DNA from: Chloroflexota bacterium
GTDB lineage: Bacteria; Chloroflexota; Anaerolineae; Promineifilales; Promineifilaceae
Assembly: GCA_014584575.1 (NCBI GenBank)
Contig: JACTMP010000013.1
Location: forward strand, 1-64,000
DNA length: 64,000 nt
Reading direction: 5' to 3'
In this document: positions 41,963 to 49,465 of the stretch, piece by piece
Numbering within the stretch: position 1 is the first letter of the stretch
Layout of the letters: every line of letters begins with the position of its first letter
Program-made: the position numbers and the translations under genes
The notes under the pieces: generated by a model
The model's input: the letters and a program-made list of their open reading frames with translations, nothing else
Told to the model about the DNA's origin: nothing
The model's database searches: none

Positions 41963-42046
41963 CAGTAGATCGAAGCGGAGTTCGCATCCTCAGATGCGAA
42001 CTGGTGGGCACCTGAGGATGCCCACTCCTCCCATTTCCATCTACTG
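41963..42046. repeat. 84-bp REP-like element, copy 1
   Basis: It begins CAGTAGATCGAAGCGGAG and ends CCATTTCCATCTACTG, so the ends are inverted repeats with one mismatch. Inside are TTCGCATC...GATGCGAA and GTGGGCACC...GGATGCCCAC hairpins. A second copy in the same orientation is at 58683-58766; it differs mainly in the first internal hairpin. Confidence 0.88.
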
Positions 42047-42051
42047 AAAAC

Positions 42052-42082
42052 AAAAAAGTCCCACTAAAAGTGGGACTTTTTT
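42052..42082. terminator. Bidirectional terminator between the phosphatase gene and tRNA-fMet
   Basis: AAAAAAGTCCCACT and AGTGGGACTTTTTT pair around AAA. A run of A on one side and T on the other allow action on both strands: it ends the partner-switching operon and, on the minus strand, the tRNA transcript, four bases after its 3' end. Confidence 0.88.
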
Positions 42083-42085
42083 GAG

Positions 42086-42157
42086 TAGCGGGGACAGGAT
42101 TCGAACCTGCGACCTCCGGGTTATGAGCCCGACGAGCTGCCTCTGCTCTACCCCGCA
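42086..42157 (-). tRNA. Initiator tRNA-fMet (anticodon CAT)
   Basis: A 72-base cloverleaf on the minus strand. The anticodon stem has three consecutive G-C pairs (GGG-CTCATAA-CCC) and the first acceptor pair is unpaired (T1 against T72), both marks of initiator tRNA. The T arm has GGTTCGAATCC. The discriminator is A and CCA is not encoded. Confidence 0.92.
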
Positions 42158-42170
42158 ACGACAAGCAGGA

Positions 42171-42199
42171 AGTATACCAACCAATCATCTTTCCGGCAA
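42171..42199 (-). promoter_or_regulatory. Promoter of tRNA-fMet
   Basis: On the minus strand TTGCCG (42199-42194) and TATACT (42176-42171) are separated by 17 bases. Transcription would start near 42164, seven bases before the mature 5' end. Confidence 0.62.
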
Positions 42200-42211
42200 A
42201 AAGTAAACATA

Positions 42212-42255
42212 ACGTGTTCAGGAGTTTACGTGAACACCTGAACACTTGAACACTC
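42212..42255. repeat. GTTCAGGAGTTTACGTGAACACC hairpin words
   Basis: CGTGTTCAGGAGTTTACG is followed by TGAACACCTGAACACTTGAACAC, a shorter copy of the array at 27755-27832. It overlaps the end of the DUF58 gene. Confidence 0.7.
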
Positions 42256-43633
42256 ACAACCGCGTTTTCTCTTTTAACTCCAGATATTTATTCAAAAGGC
42301 CGGCGGTGAGATGGTAGGCAGGGATGTCCATGGTCATCACACCCCGTTTTTCCAGCAAGCTGCGCCAGAGCAGGCGTTCATCCAGGAGCTGCTCGGCCAG
42401 GGCGCGTGCTTGAATAGCTTCCAGGCTATAGGGTGGGCGCTGCGCCGCCGCCAACACATTGGGGTCGCTGAGGGTGATGCACAACGGCAAATGGTGCGGG
42501 TAAAACGCGCCTAACTGTGGGGCCAGCAGTTCAACCGCTTCCTGGCGAGTGGGATCGGTGAGCAGCACAATGAGGGAACGGCGCTGGCGCTGCGTTTGCA
42601 AGTAGTGAAGGGCACGGCCGTAATCCGGGTCACTTACTTGTGGCTGCACATTGTATAACCCTTCCACCAGGAAGATCAGTTGACTGCCGCCAGCACGAGG
42701 CGGGATGTATTGCTCAATCTGCCCGGAAAAAGTGAGCATGCCCACACGGTCGCCCCGTTTCAGGGCCACATAACTGAACATGAGGACGGCATTGATGACC
42801 AGATCGAGGCGGGTGGTGCGGGCCATGCCCAACGGCCGTGTGCCCATCCGCCGTCCCACATCCACCAGCAGCACAATGTTCTGGCTGCGCTCCGGGCTGT
42901 AATCCATGGTGATCGGCTTGCCGTGCCGCGCCGTCGCCTTCCAGGAAATGCGTCGGTAATCGTCGTCAGGCACGTATTCGCGCAACTGCTCAAATTCGCT
43001 GCCGCTGCCAAACTGCTTTGACTGCCGCAGCCCAATTTGAATCTGACGGCCGTGCCGCGCCAACTGCTCATACTGGCGGATTTGCAGCAAATTGGGGTAC
43101 ACCTTTACCTGCGTAGGCGCGGGGCAAACGGCCTGGCGCATGAACAGACCCCAGACGCTTGTCCAACGAAGCGTTAAATTTCCAAAGGTGTGGTCGCCAC
43201 GTTTGATGGGGCGTACTTGATAGGGAAATTCGGCACGGCCGTGAGGTTTTAGCGTTGCCGGCCAATGGGGCGAACGGCGCACATTGAGCGCCGTCACCCA
43301 CAACGGGACTGCATCCCACACTTCCACATCCACCACCTGCCCGGTCAGGTTTTCCAGCGTCACCAGCACCGGGCTGGGTTGCGAGAGCGTCATCTGGCTG
43401 TTATGCTGGCGCACCAGGGTGAAACCGGCCGCGCCAGGCGTCTGGCGAATGTCGGCGCGGAGGAGGAAGAGGGATACGGCCGTGACCAACACCACCCCCA
43501 CCAACAACCAGGCCCAAAAATAAGACAGCCCCAAACACAACAGCGCCAACAACAACAAAAACAAACTACGCCAGGTTGGCTTGTATTCGGCAATAAACTG
43601 CCTGATGCGTAAAACCAGATCGCTGGTTGTCAT
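42254..43633 (-). CDS. DUF58 domain membrane protein
   Basis: A 459-residue protein with two N-terminal membrane helices (about 20-58), a beta-rich domain, and the DUF58/von Willebrand A-like core. The family signature reads FEQLREYVPDDDYRRISWKA (about 213-232), followed by the vWA-like strand NIVLLVDVGRRM. DUF58 proteins are usually encoded beside MoxR ATPases and transglutaminase-like proteins. Here that context is missing: the gene overlaps kptA by 4 bases in a cofC-kptA-DUF58 operon. The function is unknown. Confidence 0.88.
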   Translation of the reverse strand: MTTSDLVLRIRQFIAEYKPTWRSLFLLLLALLCLGLSYFWAWLLVGVVLVTAVSLFLLRADIRQTPGAAGFTLVRQHNSQMTLSQPSPVLVTLENLTGQVVDVEVWDAVPLWVTALNVRRSPHWPATLKPHGRAEFPYQVRPIKRGDHTFGNLTLRWTSVWGLFMRQAVCPAPTQVKVYPNLLQIRQYEQLARHGRQIQIGLRQSKQFGSGSEFEQLREYVPDDDYRRISWKATARHGKPITMDYSPERSQNIVLLVDVGRRMGTRPLGMARTTRLDLVINAVLMFSYVALKRGDRVGMLTFSGQIEQYIPPRAGGSQLIFLVEGLYNVQPQVSDPDYGRALHYLQTQRQRRSLIVLLTDPTRQEAVELLAPQLGAFYPHHLPLCITLSDPNVLAAAQRPPYSLEAIQARALAEQLLDERLLWRSLLEKRGVMTMDIPAYHLTAGLLNKYLELKEKTRL

Positions 43634-44178
43634 AAGGGTGGCTCGTCAATATAGTCGTAAGGGACGGTCTCCGTCAGCCAGACGCCGTTGGCGGAGCGGA
43701 AAAATGGATGACCAGCCTGCACCATTTCACCCGCGCGCACTATGAGGACAACCGGTTTGCCGTGTCGCTGACCGACGGCCGTTGCCGTCGCTTCGTCCGC
43801 CGACAGATGTACATGATGGCGTCTGCCCTTCAACAATCCCTGGCGGCGAATAGAGGGTAGATTTTGCACGGCCGTGCCGTGATACAACCATTCCGGCGGT
43901 TCGGCCGGTTCATAACCAAGATTCACCTCGACGGAATGCCCCTGGCTGGCGCGAATCCGCTGCCCGTCGTCGCTGAGTGCAAAACGCTGTTTGTTGTTGT
44001 TTGCCACCACGTAATCGAGATCATCACGGGAGATGGCACGGCCGTGTGCCGCACACGCCGCCAGCAAAACCTCAATCTCCACCCATCCCTGTACATCCAA
44101 TTCTATGCCCACCACCTCTGGCCGGTGCCGCAATATCAGGCTGAGATATTTACTGATGTTTGTGTATCGTTTGTCCAT
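43630..44178 (-). CDS. kptA: RNA 2'-phosphotransferase KptA/Tpt1
   Basis: A 182-residue Tpt1-family enzyme. The N-terminal winged-helix half has NISKYLSLILRHRPEVVGIE. The ADP-ribosyltransferase-like half has WLYHGTAVQNLPSIRRQGL, HHVHLSADEATA and VWLTETVPYDYID, giving the Arg-His-Arg-Arg type active site. In fungi Tpt1 removes the 2'-phosphate left by tRNA splicing, passing it to NAD+; bacteria lack that splicing route, so its bacterial substrate is open (RNA or NAD-dependent modification). It is the middle gene of a tight operon between cofC (3-base gap) and DUF58 (4-base overlap). Confidence 0.92.
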   Translation of the reverse strand: MDKRYTNISKYLSLILRHRPEVVGIELDVQGWVEIEVLLAACAAHGRAISRDDLDYVVANNNKQRFALSDDGQRIRASQGHSVEVNLGYEPAEPPEWLYHGTAVQNLPSIRRQGLLKGRRHHVHLSADEATATAVGQRHGKPVVLIVRAGEMVQAGHPFFRSANGVWLTETVPYDYIDEPPL

Positions 44179-44181
44179 TTC

Positions 44182-44826
44182 TTATCCGCAAAAATCCCCA
44201 AAATCCGCGTCAATCCGTGTGCCATTCTGCGGCAACAAATGGGATGAATATACATCCCAATCCTCGGCCGTGTCCAGATCAAACTGCCAGCCAGGGATGC
44301 GTACAATATGGGGCGTCATACGGCCGTAGCGCGCCGCCAGCACATGCTTCTGAAAACTCCCCTCGCCAAATTGAAAGGGAAAATCCACCTGCGCTGGCAG
44401 CAATAAACCGTTTGTCCCCTGCTCATGCCGATCTGGGCAAATACCCATCGCCAACTGCGGTGTACTGTTTGCACCTATTTGCACATCAACGGCCGTTAAA
44501 AATGGCAAATCGGCAGGCAGCACCAGCAACCGGAAAGCATGGGCGATAGCCGCCAGCCGCGCCCCTTCTTGAATGGCCCCATTCAAACCGGCGCCCGCTG
44601 GTTCCGCCAAAGTCAGCGCGCCATGTGTGGCGGCAAGCTGCCGCACGGCCGTGTCCCGACTGACCACCACCACCTGATCCACCACACCAGATATTGCCAG
44701 CACATTCAGCGTGCGCCGCAAAAGAAATTGCGTCAGGGAAGCGCGTTGGGTGGGGGATAGTACGGCCGTGAGTCTGCTCTTTGTCTCCGCCAATGTTTTC
44801 ACAGGAATAACAGCCCAGGTTGCCAT
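44182..44826 (-). CDS. cofC: 2-phospho-L-lactate guanylyltransferase (F420 biosynthesis)
   Basis: A 214-residue nucleotidyltransferase-fold protein. The N-terminal WAVIPVKTLAETKSRL (residues 3-18), the VVVSRDTAVRQLA strand-helix, and LLVLPADLPFLTAVDV with its DLP metal motif match CofC. CofC/FbiD activates phospholactate or phosphoenolpyruvate with GTP for coenzyme F420. No cofD/fbiA, cofE or cofG/H gene is in the window. It is the first gene of the operon with kptA and DUF58. The upstream DNA is gene-free repeat. Confidence 0.9.
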   Translation of the reverse strand: MATWAVIPVKTLAETKSRLTAVLSPTQRASLTQFLLRRTLNVLAISGVVDQVVVVSRDTAVRQLAATHGALTLAEPAGAGLNGAIQEGARLAAIAHAFRLLVLPADLPFLTAVDVQIGANSTPQLAMGICPDRHEQGTNGLLLPAQVDFPFQFGEGSFQKHVLAARYGRMTPHIVRIPGWQFDLDTAEDWDVYSSHLLPQNGTRIDADFGDFCG

Positions 44827-45204
44827 AGATAGGATCTCAAGACCTGACAGATTTTCCCAGCAATTCTCAATTTGGCGTGATTACCACCAGCGCCGCCCAT
44901 TGGAAATCGGCATCTGTTATGAAAAACGCGCTTGAGCGCGTTGGTGACGCCCCTTTTAACGTGCTTCAGCACGTTTTTTGTACCAGCCTATGAATTCATT
45001 CATAGGCGATGACGCGCAAACTGAGAGTTGCTGAGATTATTCAAACCCGCCAAGTCTGCTTGATTGTAACAGACACGGCCGTTGGGGAAAAAAGAGATTG
45101 TGCTACAATTTTGTGGAAGATGAGATTGGGAGACTGAGAGATTCAGAGATTACCAATCTCCCAATCTCCTAATCTCTTAATCTCAATCCCTATGGAGGAA
45201 AACA
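44827..45204. repeat. Gene-free stretch with a chain of REP-like hairpins
   Basis: No gene seen. At about 44921-45013 three palindromes follow one another: AACGCGCTTGAGCGCGTT, AACGTGCTTCAGCACGTT with T run, and GCCTATGAATTCATTCATAGGC. At 45120-45184 an AGATTGGG/CCAATCTCC heptamer hairpin fills the leader of the HMG-CoA reductase gene. The stretch separates divergent genes. GGAGG before 45205 is the ribosome site of the reductase. Confidence 0.78.
45082..45109 (+). promoter_or_regulatory. Candidate promoter of the HMG-CoA reductase gene
   Basis: An extended -10 TGCTACAAT ends at 45109, with the weak -35 TTGGGG at 45082-45087 (spacer 16). The transcript would start near 45116, just ahead of the heptamer hairpin, leaving a leader of about 90 bases. 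Confidence 0.45.
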
Positions 45205-46752
45205 ATGGCCTTTGCAATTCCCAGTTTATTATTGAAGCAGTTATACACCTTTGGCAGTTTGAAAAACAACCGTCGCGGCGTCCGTTTTGCCATCAAGAAC
45301 CGCCTCAGCGACGCCCAGATCACCGGCGTGCATGGCGTCAGCATTGGCAAACAAGAGATACCGCTCACGGCCGTGACTCTGGAACTGGATGATGGGCAAA
45401 CGCTCAAACCAGAAGACCTGACGCCCGAAAAACCACTGGAATTCCCACTACGCCGCACACTACATGTCATCTGCGCCATAGATAATCTCCCCGAAGGTAA
45501 ATACAGCATCGAGGTGCGCTTCACCGCCAACCCTTTTGGTAAACTGACGCTGAAAGTAGAAGACGCCATCAGCGAAGAAGAAGAAAACGTCGTCAAAATC
45601 CCGCGCCACCCGGCCGATGATTATACCCCTGACATCATCGCCGAACGGCAAAAATTCGTAAGTGAATTCACCGGCAAAAAGCTAGAACACATCCCCCACT
45701 ACTCCTTTGATCCCCATATCGCTCAGGGCAACATTGAAAGTTTTACCGGCGTCGCCCAGGTGCCCATCGGTTTTGCCGGGCCAATTACCATCAACGGCGA
45801 ACATGCACAAGGCGATTTTTTGATTCCCCTGGCAACCACCGAAGGCACGCTAGTGGCCTCCTACAATCGGGGCATCAAGGTTTTGAATCTGTCTGGCGGT
45901 GTCACATGCAGTGTGGTTGGGGATTCGATGCAGCGCGCCCCCGTTTTTGTCTTTGCCAATGCCCGTGAAGCCCGCGAGTTTATCAAGTGGGTGCAGGCCA
46001 ATTTTGCCAAAATTGCCGAGGAAGCGGAAGCCACCTCCAGCATCGCCAAATTACAGTATATTGACCCTTACACCGCCAGTAAATTTGCCTATTTGCGCTT
46101 CAACTATTCCACCGGCGACGCCGCCGGGCAAAACATGGTGGGGCGGGCCACCTTTGCCGCCTGTAGCTGGATTCTGGATCAATACCCCGGCATTTTGAAC
46201 TTCTTTTTGGAATCAAACCTGGCTACGGACAAGAAGGCGTCGCAGGTGAATGTGATGCACACACGGGGCAAACGGGTCACGGCCGAATGTGTGATCAAGC
46301 GCGATGTGCTCATCCAGCATATGCGCGTGGAGCCGGAAAAGCTCTTTTTCCATGCCGGCATCGCCAACGTAGGCGCGATTTTGTCCGGGGCCAACAACAA
46401 TGGTTTGCACTCGGCCAATGGCATCACAGCTATGTTCATCGCCACCGGGCAGGATGTGGCGAACGTGTCGGAATCGTCGGCGGGCATCATCTACGCCGAT
46501 CTGACGCCGGAGAAGGATTTGTACCTCTCCATCACCATCCCATCGTTGATTGTAGCCACCTATGGCGGCGGCACCGGGCTGGCGACTCAGCGAGAATGTC
46601 TGGAACTGCTTGGCTGTTGGGGCAAGGGCAAGGTGAATAAACTGGCGGAGATTATTGCCGGCGTAGTATTGGCCGGGGAAATCTCGCTGGCATCCGCTAT
46701 CTCATCCTCGGATTGGGTGAGCAGCCATGAGCAGTACGGCCGTAATCGGTAA
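45205..46752 (+). CDS. hmgA: HMG-CoA reductase with N-terminal extension
   Basis: A 515-residue soluble 3-hydroxy-3-methylglutaryl-CoA reductase, which makes mevalonate. Family motifs begin only at about residue 128: ENVVKIPRHPADDY, then VPIGFAGPITING, PLATTEGTLVASYNRG (catalytic E213), TGDAAGQNMVGRATF, SNLATDKKASQVNV (Lys), ATGQDVANVSESS (Asp) and C-terminal DWVSSHEQYGRN, whose His is catalytic. Residues 1-125 form an extra soluble, probably beta-rich domain (PLTAVTLELDDGQTL) that I do not recognise from class I or II enzymes. With isopentenyl phosphate kinase at 8.5 kb it indicates a mevalonate-based isoprenoid route. GGAGG precedes the ATG. Confidence 0.93.
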   Translation: MAFAIPSLLLKQLYTFGSLKNNRRGVRFAIKNRLSDAQITGVHGVSIGKQEIPLTAVTLELDDGQTLKPEDLTPEKPLEFPLRRTLHVICAIDNLPEGKYSIEVRFTANPFGKLTLKVEDAISEEEENVVKIPRHPADDYTPDIIAERQKFVSEFTGKKLEHIPHYSFDPHIAQGNIESFTGVAQVPIGFAGPITINGEHAQGDFLIPLATTEGTLVASYNRGIKVLNLSGGVTCSVVGDSMQRAPVFVFANAREAREFIKWVQANFAKIAEEAEATSSIAKLQYIDPYTASKFAYLRFNYSTGDAAGQNMVGRATFAACSWILDQYPGILNFFLESNLATDKKASQVNVMHTRGKRVTAECVIKRDVLIQHMRVEPEKLFFHAGIANVGAILSGANNNGLHSANGITAMFIATGQDVANVSESSAGIIYADLTPEKDLYLSITIPSLIVATYGGGTGLATQRECLELLGCWGKGKVNKLAEIIAGVVLAGEISLASAISSSDWVSSHEQYGRNR

Positions 46753-46814
46753 TCCATAACATGGCAGAGCCACAACCGAATTATCAAAGATTAGTAAGCG
46801 TTCAGTCCCTCAAG

Positions 46815-46919
46815 AGACCTGACGGGTTTTTGGCCTGTAAAGTATTAATTTGAACTGGTGAAAACCTGTCAGGTCTGAACGATTACAAAGATTACGGATT
46901 ACGGAATACGGATTACGAA
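46815..46919. repeat. AGACCTGACGGGTTTT inverted repeat plus GGATTAC heptamers
   Basis: AGACCTGACGGGTTTT (46815-46830) and AAAACCTGTCAGGTCT (46861-46876) are 16-bp arms with one mismatch around 30 bases. At 46887-46919, AAGATTA, CGGATTA, CGGAATA, CGGATTA heptamers reach into the end of the histidine kinase gene. The element lies between convergent genes. Confidence 0.75.
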
Positions 46920-48263
46920 TTGACTACCCTTCCCCACCTCACTTTCTAAAGTCAAATGCCCGCCGTGTGCTTCTACCAGGTCGCGGGCGATGGTCAGGCC
47001 GAGGCCCATGCCCTGGGGGAAGCGGGTTTGGGCGCGGCTGCGGTAGAACGGCTCAAAAATGCGGGTTTGCTCGTCGGCGCGGATGCCGGGGCCGGTGTCA
47101 GCAATGGTGATTTGCACAGCATTTTCGGCAGTCACGGCCGTGACCCTTACCTCTCCCTCCTTTGGTGTGTACTTAATCGCATTACTCAGCAAATTGCCAA
47201 TCGCTTGCGCCATCCTGTCAGCATCAATCTCTAGCGTTGGCAGGTGGGGGGAAATGTCCGTTTGCCAGCGCAGCCCCTTTTCCTGAGCGGCGGCGCGCCA
47301 GGGCAGCAGCAGCGGCGGCAGCCAGTCGCTCATAGCCACCGGCTGGTGATTGAGTTCCCGTGTGCCCAACACCTGCCCACCCAACTGCGCCAGATCATCC
47401 AGCAGCGGCCGCATGATGTGAATGTGCTCCTCCACCCCTTTGAGCAATTCAGTGCGCAGAGCCGGGTCTTCGTCCGCACCACTGCGCAAAGCGGTGACGG
47501 CGGCCAGCATGGCCCCCAACGGCCGTCCCAATTCATGCACCAGGTTCGCCAACAACTGCCGCCGGTTCTCCTCCAATTCCCGCAGCCGGGCAGCTAAAAC
47601 GTTCACAGCATGGCTCAACGTTTTGATTTCCATCGCGCCCGTTTCGGGAATGGGGTCTGTGCGATTGTGGTGGGCAATGTCGGTGACGGCCGTGCTGGCC
47701 GCCACAATCGGCCGCGCCAGGCGCGCCGCCAGATAAACGCCAATCACCACGCCGATAACCAGTTCAGACAAAACGACCAACAGGACTAACCGGCGCAATT
47801 CGGCGAAAACCTGCGCCGCCGCGTCCAGCGTGCTGCTCACACGCACATAACCGGCCAGTTGGTTTTGCACATCATACACGGGTACGGCCGCTTCGGCGGA
47901 TTGGGCAAAGAGGGTGTAGGTGGTGCGGGTGGAAGAGGGAGATTGGGGAACCTGTCCTGAGCCAGCCGAAGGATTGGTGGAAGCCAGGATGTTGCCATCG
48001 GGGGTTTGCAGGGTGATGTCGCCGGTGACGGCCGTACTCACCCGCGCCACAAAAAAACGCGCCCGTTCGCTATTTTGCCAGACCGTGCTGTCCTCTTCCA
48101 ACAATTCCGCCAACAGTAATGCCTGGCTCTGCACATCCGTCGCCAACTGTTTCAGCACCACCTGCGTCTCCACCAGATACAGGATAATCAGGCTCGCCAG
48201 CGGCACAACCAGCAACGTGGGCAAAATATGCGTCAAAATAAACCGGCTACGTAATGTGTGCAT
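46899..48263 (-). CDS. Membrane sensor histidine kinase with repeat-derived insert
   Basis: A 454-residue kinase from ATG 48263 (MHTLRSRFILTHILPTLLVV); the frame extends to 48311. Membrane helices at about 8-34 and 156-180 flank a sensor domain, followed by HAMP (185-235), H box LLANLVHELGRPLGAM (H243), N box NLLSNAIKYTPKEGEV, G1 DTGPGIRADEQ and G2 QGMGLGLTIARDLVEAHGG. The H box has Gly-Arg-Pro for the usual Arg-Thr-Pro. Residues about 97-104 (NPSAGSGQ) are encoded by a known type of dispersed word, CCTTCGGCTGGCTCAGGACAGG, at 47951-47972, lodged in the sensor loop. There is no adjacent response regulator, so it is an orphan kinase. It is divergent from the M19 dipeptidase. Confidence 0.9.
   Translation of the reverse strand: MHTLRSRFILTHILPTLLVVPLASLIILYLVETQVVLKQLATDVQSQALLLAELLEEDSTVWQNSERARFFVARVSTAVTGDITLQTPDGNILASTNPSAGSGQVPQSPSSTRTTYTLFAQSAEAAVPVYDVQNQLAGYVRVSSTLDAAAQVFAELRRLVLLVVLSELVIGVVIGVYLAARLARPIVAASTAVTDIAHHNRTDPIPETGAMEIKTLSHAVNVLAARLRELEENRRQLLANLVHELGRPLGAMLAAVTALRSGADEDPALRTELLKGVEEHIHIMRPLLDDLAQLGGQVLGTRELNHQPVAMSDWLPPLLLPWRAAAQEKGLRWQTDISPHLPTLEIDADRMAQAIGNLLSNAIKYTPKEGEVRVTAVTAENAVQITIADTGPGIRADEQTRIFEPFYRSRAQTRFPQGMGLGLTIARDLVEAHGGHLTLESEVGKGSQFVIRIP
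47951..47972. repeat. CCTGTCCTGAGCCAGCCGAAGG word within a kinase gene
   Basis: This 22-base word resembles the CCTGAGCxxGTCGAAGG repeats found between genes in many environmental Chloroflexi and other bacteria (from general knowledge). Here it is inside a coding frame and is translated as PSAGSGQ. Confidence 0.6.
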
Positions 48264-48315
48264 GAGGTTATTATATCCGTATGCTGCTATAATTCCCCGA
48301 CAAGAGGGCATTCAC

Positions 48316-49359
48316 ATGACTGATTTTCCCATTTTTGATGGACACAATGACACGTTGTTGGATTTGTATGAGAAAGCGGCCGACGGCCGTACATTCTGGG
48401 ATCGCAACCCTACCGGCCACATAGATTATCCCCGCGCTGTCGAGGGCGGGTTGGGCGGTGGTTTTTTTGCCATCTTCATCCCCAACGAGCGCATGCCGGG
48501 CGAGAAGAAGAAAAAGTTCAACCCGGCCAAACTACCATCGCCGCTCAAACACAAATACGCCCTACGCGAAGCCACCGCCATGGCCGCCATTCTCTTCCAC
48601 CTGGAACAGGAATCGGCAGGCAAATTACAAATTGTGCGCACCGCCAAACAGTTGGCCGCTTGCCTGAAAAATGGCGTCATGGCCGCCATTCTGCACTTTG
48701 AAGGCGCGGAGGCGATAGACACCCACTTTGATTCGCTGCATATTTTTTACGCCGCCGGGCTGCGCTCGTTGGGGCCGGTATGGAGCCGCCCCACAAAGTA
48801 CGGCACGGGCGTGCCCTTTGCCTTCCCCAACTCGCCGGACATCGGCCCCGGCCTGACGGACGCGGGCAAAGCGCTGGTGCGCGAATGTAACAGCCTGGGA
48901 GTCATGCTTGACCTCTCCCACCTGAACGAAAAGGGGTTTTGGGATGTGGCCGCGCTGACCACTGCGCCTCTAGTAGCCACCCATTCCAACGCCCACGCCC
49001 TCTGCCCCTCGCCGCGCAACCTGACGGACAAACAGTTGGACGCGATTAAGGAGAGCGGCGGCATGGTGGGGGTCAATTTTCATACGTCGTTTTTGTGTTG
49101 TGACGGCCGTAAAGACCCCACCAACACATCCTACACCGAAATCGTGCGCCACATGGTCTACCTGGTGGCGCGGATGGGCATTGACCACGTCGGCTTCGGC
49201 AGCGACTTCGACGGCGCGGCCATTCCCGCCGACCTGGGCGACGTGACCGGCCTGCCCAAAATCCTCGCCGCCCTGCGCGACCACGGCTTCAACGACGCCG
49301 AATTGAAGAAGCTCACCCATCAAAACTGGGTGCGTGTATTACGGGCCACCTGGAAATAA
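48316..49359 (+). CDS. Membrane dipeptidase (peptidase M19)
   Basis: A 347-residue zinc dipeptidase of the renal-dipeptidase family. The HxD metal motif FDGHNDTLLDLYEK (H10, D12) opens the TIM barrel. Further metal ligands are in ILHFEGAE, ATHSNAHAL, and GFGSDFDGA near the end. There is no signal peptide. ATG 48316 is preceded by GAGGG; the same frame is open back to 47920, but those residues are the shadow of the kinase gene on the other strand. It hydrolyses dipeptides, including some with D-residues at the C-terminal position. Confidence 0.93.
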   Translation: MTDFPIFDGHNDTLLDLYEKAADGRTFWDRNPTGHIDYPRAVEGGLGGGFFAIFIPNERMPGEKKKKFNPAKLPSPLKHKYALREATAMAAILFHLEQESAGKLQIVRTAKQLAACLKNGVMAAILHFEGAEAIDTHFDSLHIFYAAGLRSLGPVWSRPTKYGTGVPFAFPNSPDIGPGLTDAGKALVRECNSLGVMLDLSHLNEKGFWDVAALTTAPLVATHSNAHALCPSPRNLTDKQLDAIKESGGMVGVNFHTSFLCCDGRKDPTNTSYTEIVRHMVYLVARMGIDHVGFGSDFDGAAIPADLGDVTGLPKILAALRDHGFNDAELKKLTHQNWVRVLRATWK

Positions 49360-49368
49360 CCTCAAATT

Positions 49369-49454
49369 GTCATTCCGACGAGTCTTCGAGGAGGAATCTT
49401 TCACCTTGACCGGGCAGAAAGATTCCTCGCTCCGCAGACTTCGCTCGGAATGAC
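49369..49454. repeat. GTCATTCCGA...TCGGAATGAC hairpin repeat, copy 1
   Basis: GTCATTCCGACGAGTCTTCG and GAGGAATCTTTC are followed by GAAAGATTCCTC and CTTCGCTCGGAATGAC. The outer and inner arms pair. A related copy is at 60068-60145. This one fills the gap before nadE. Confidence 0.85.
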
Positions 49455-49465
49455 ACCCCCAACTT

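Noticed and set aside
47920..48315. N-terminal 132-residue extension of the M19 dipeptidase
   Set aside because: It lies antisense to the histidine kinase gene and contains no dipeptidase similarity; ATG 48316 has a ribosome site and begins at the normal family start.
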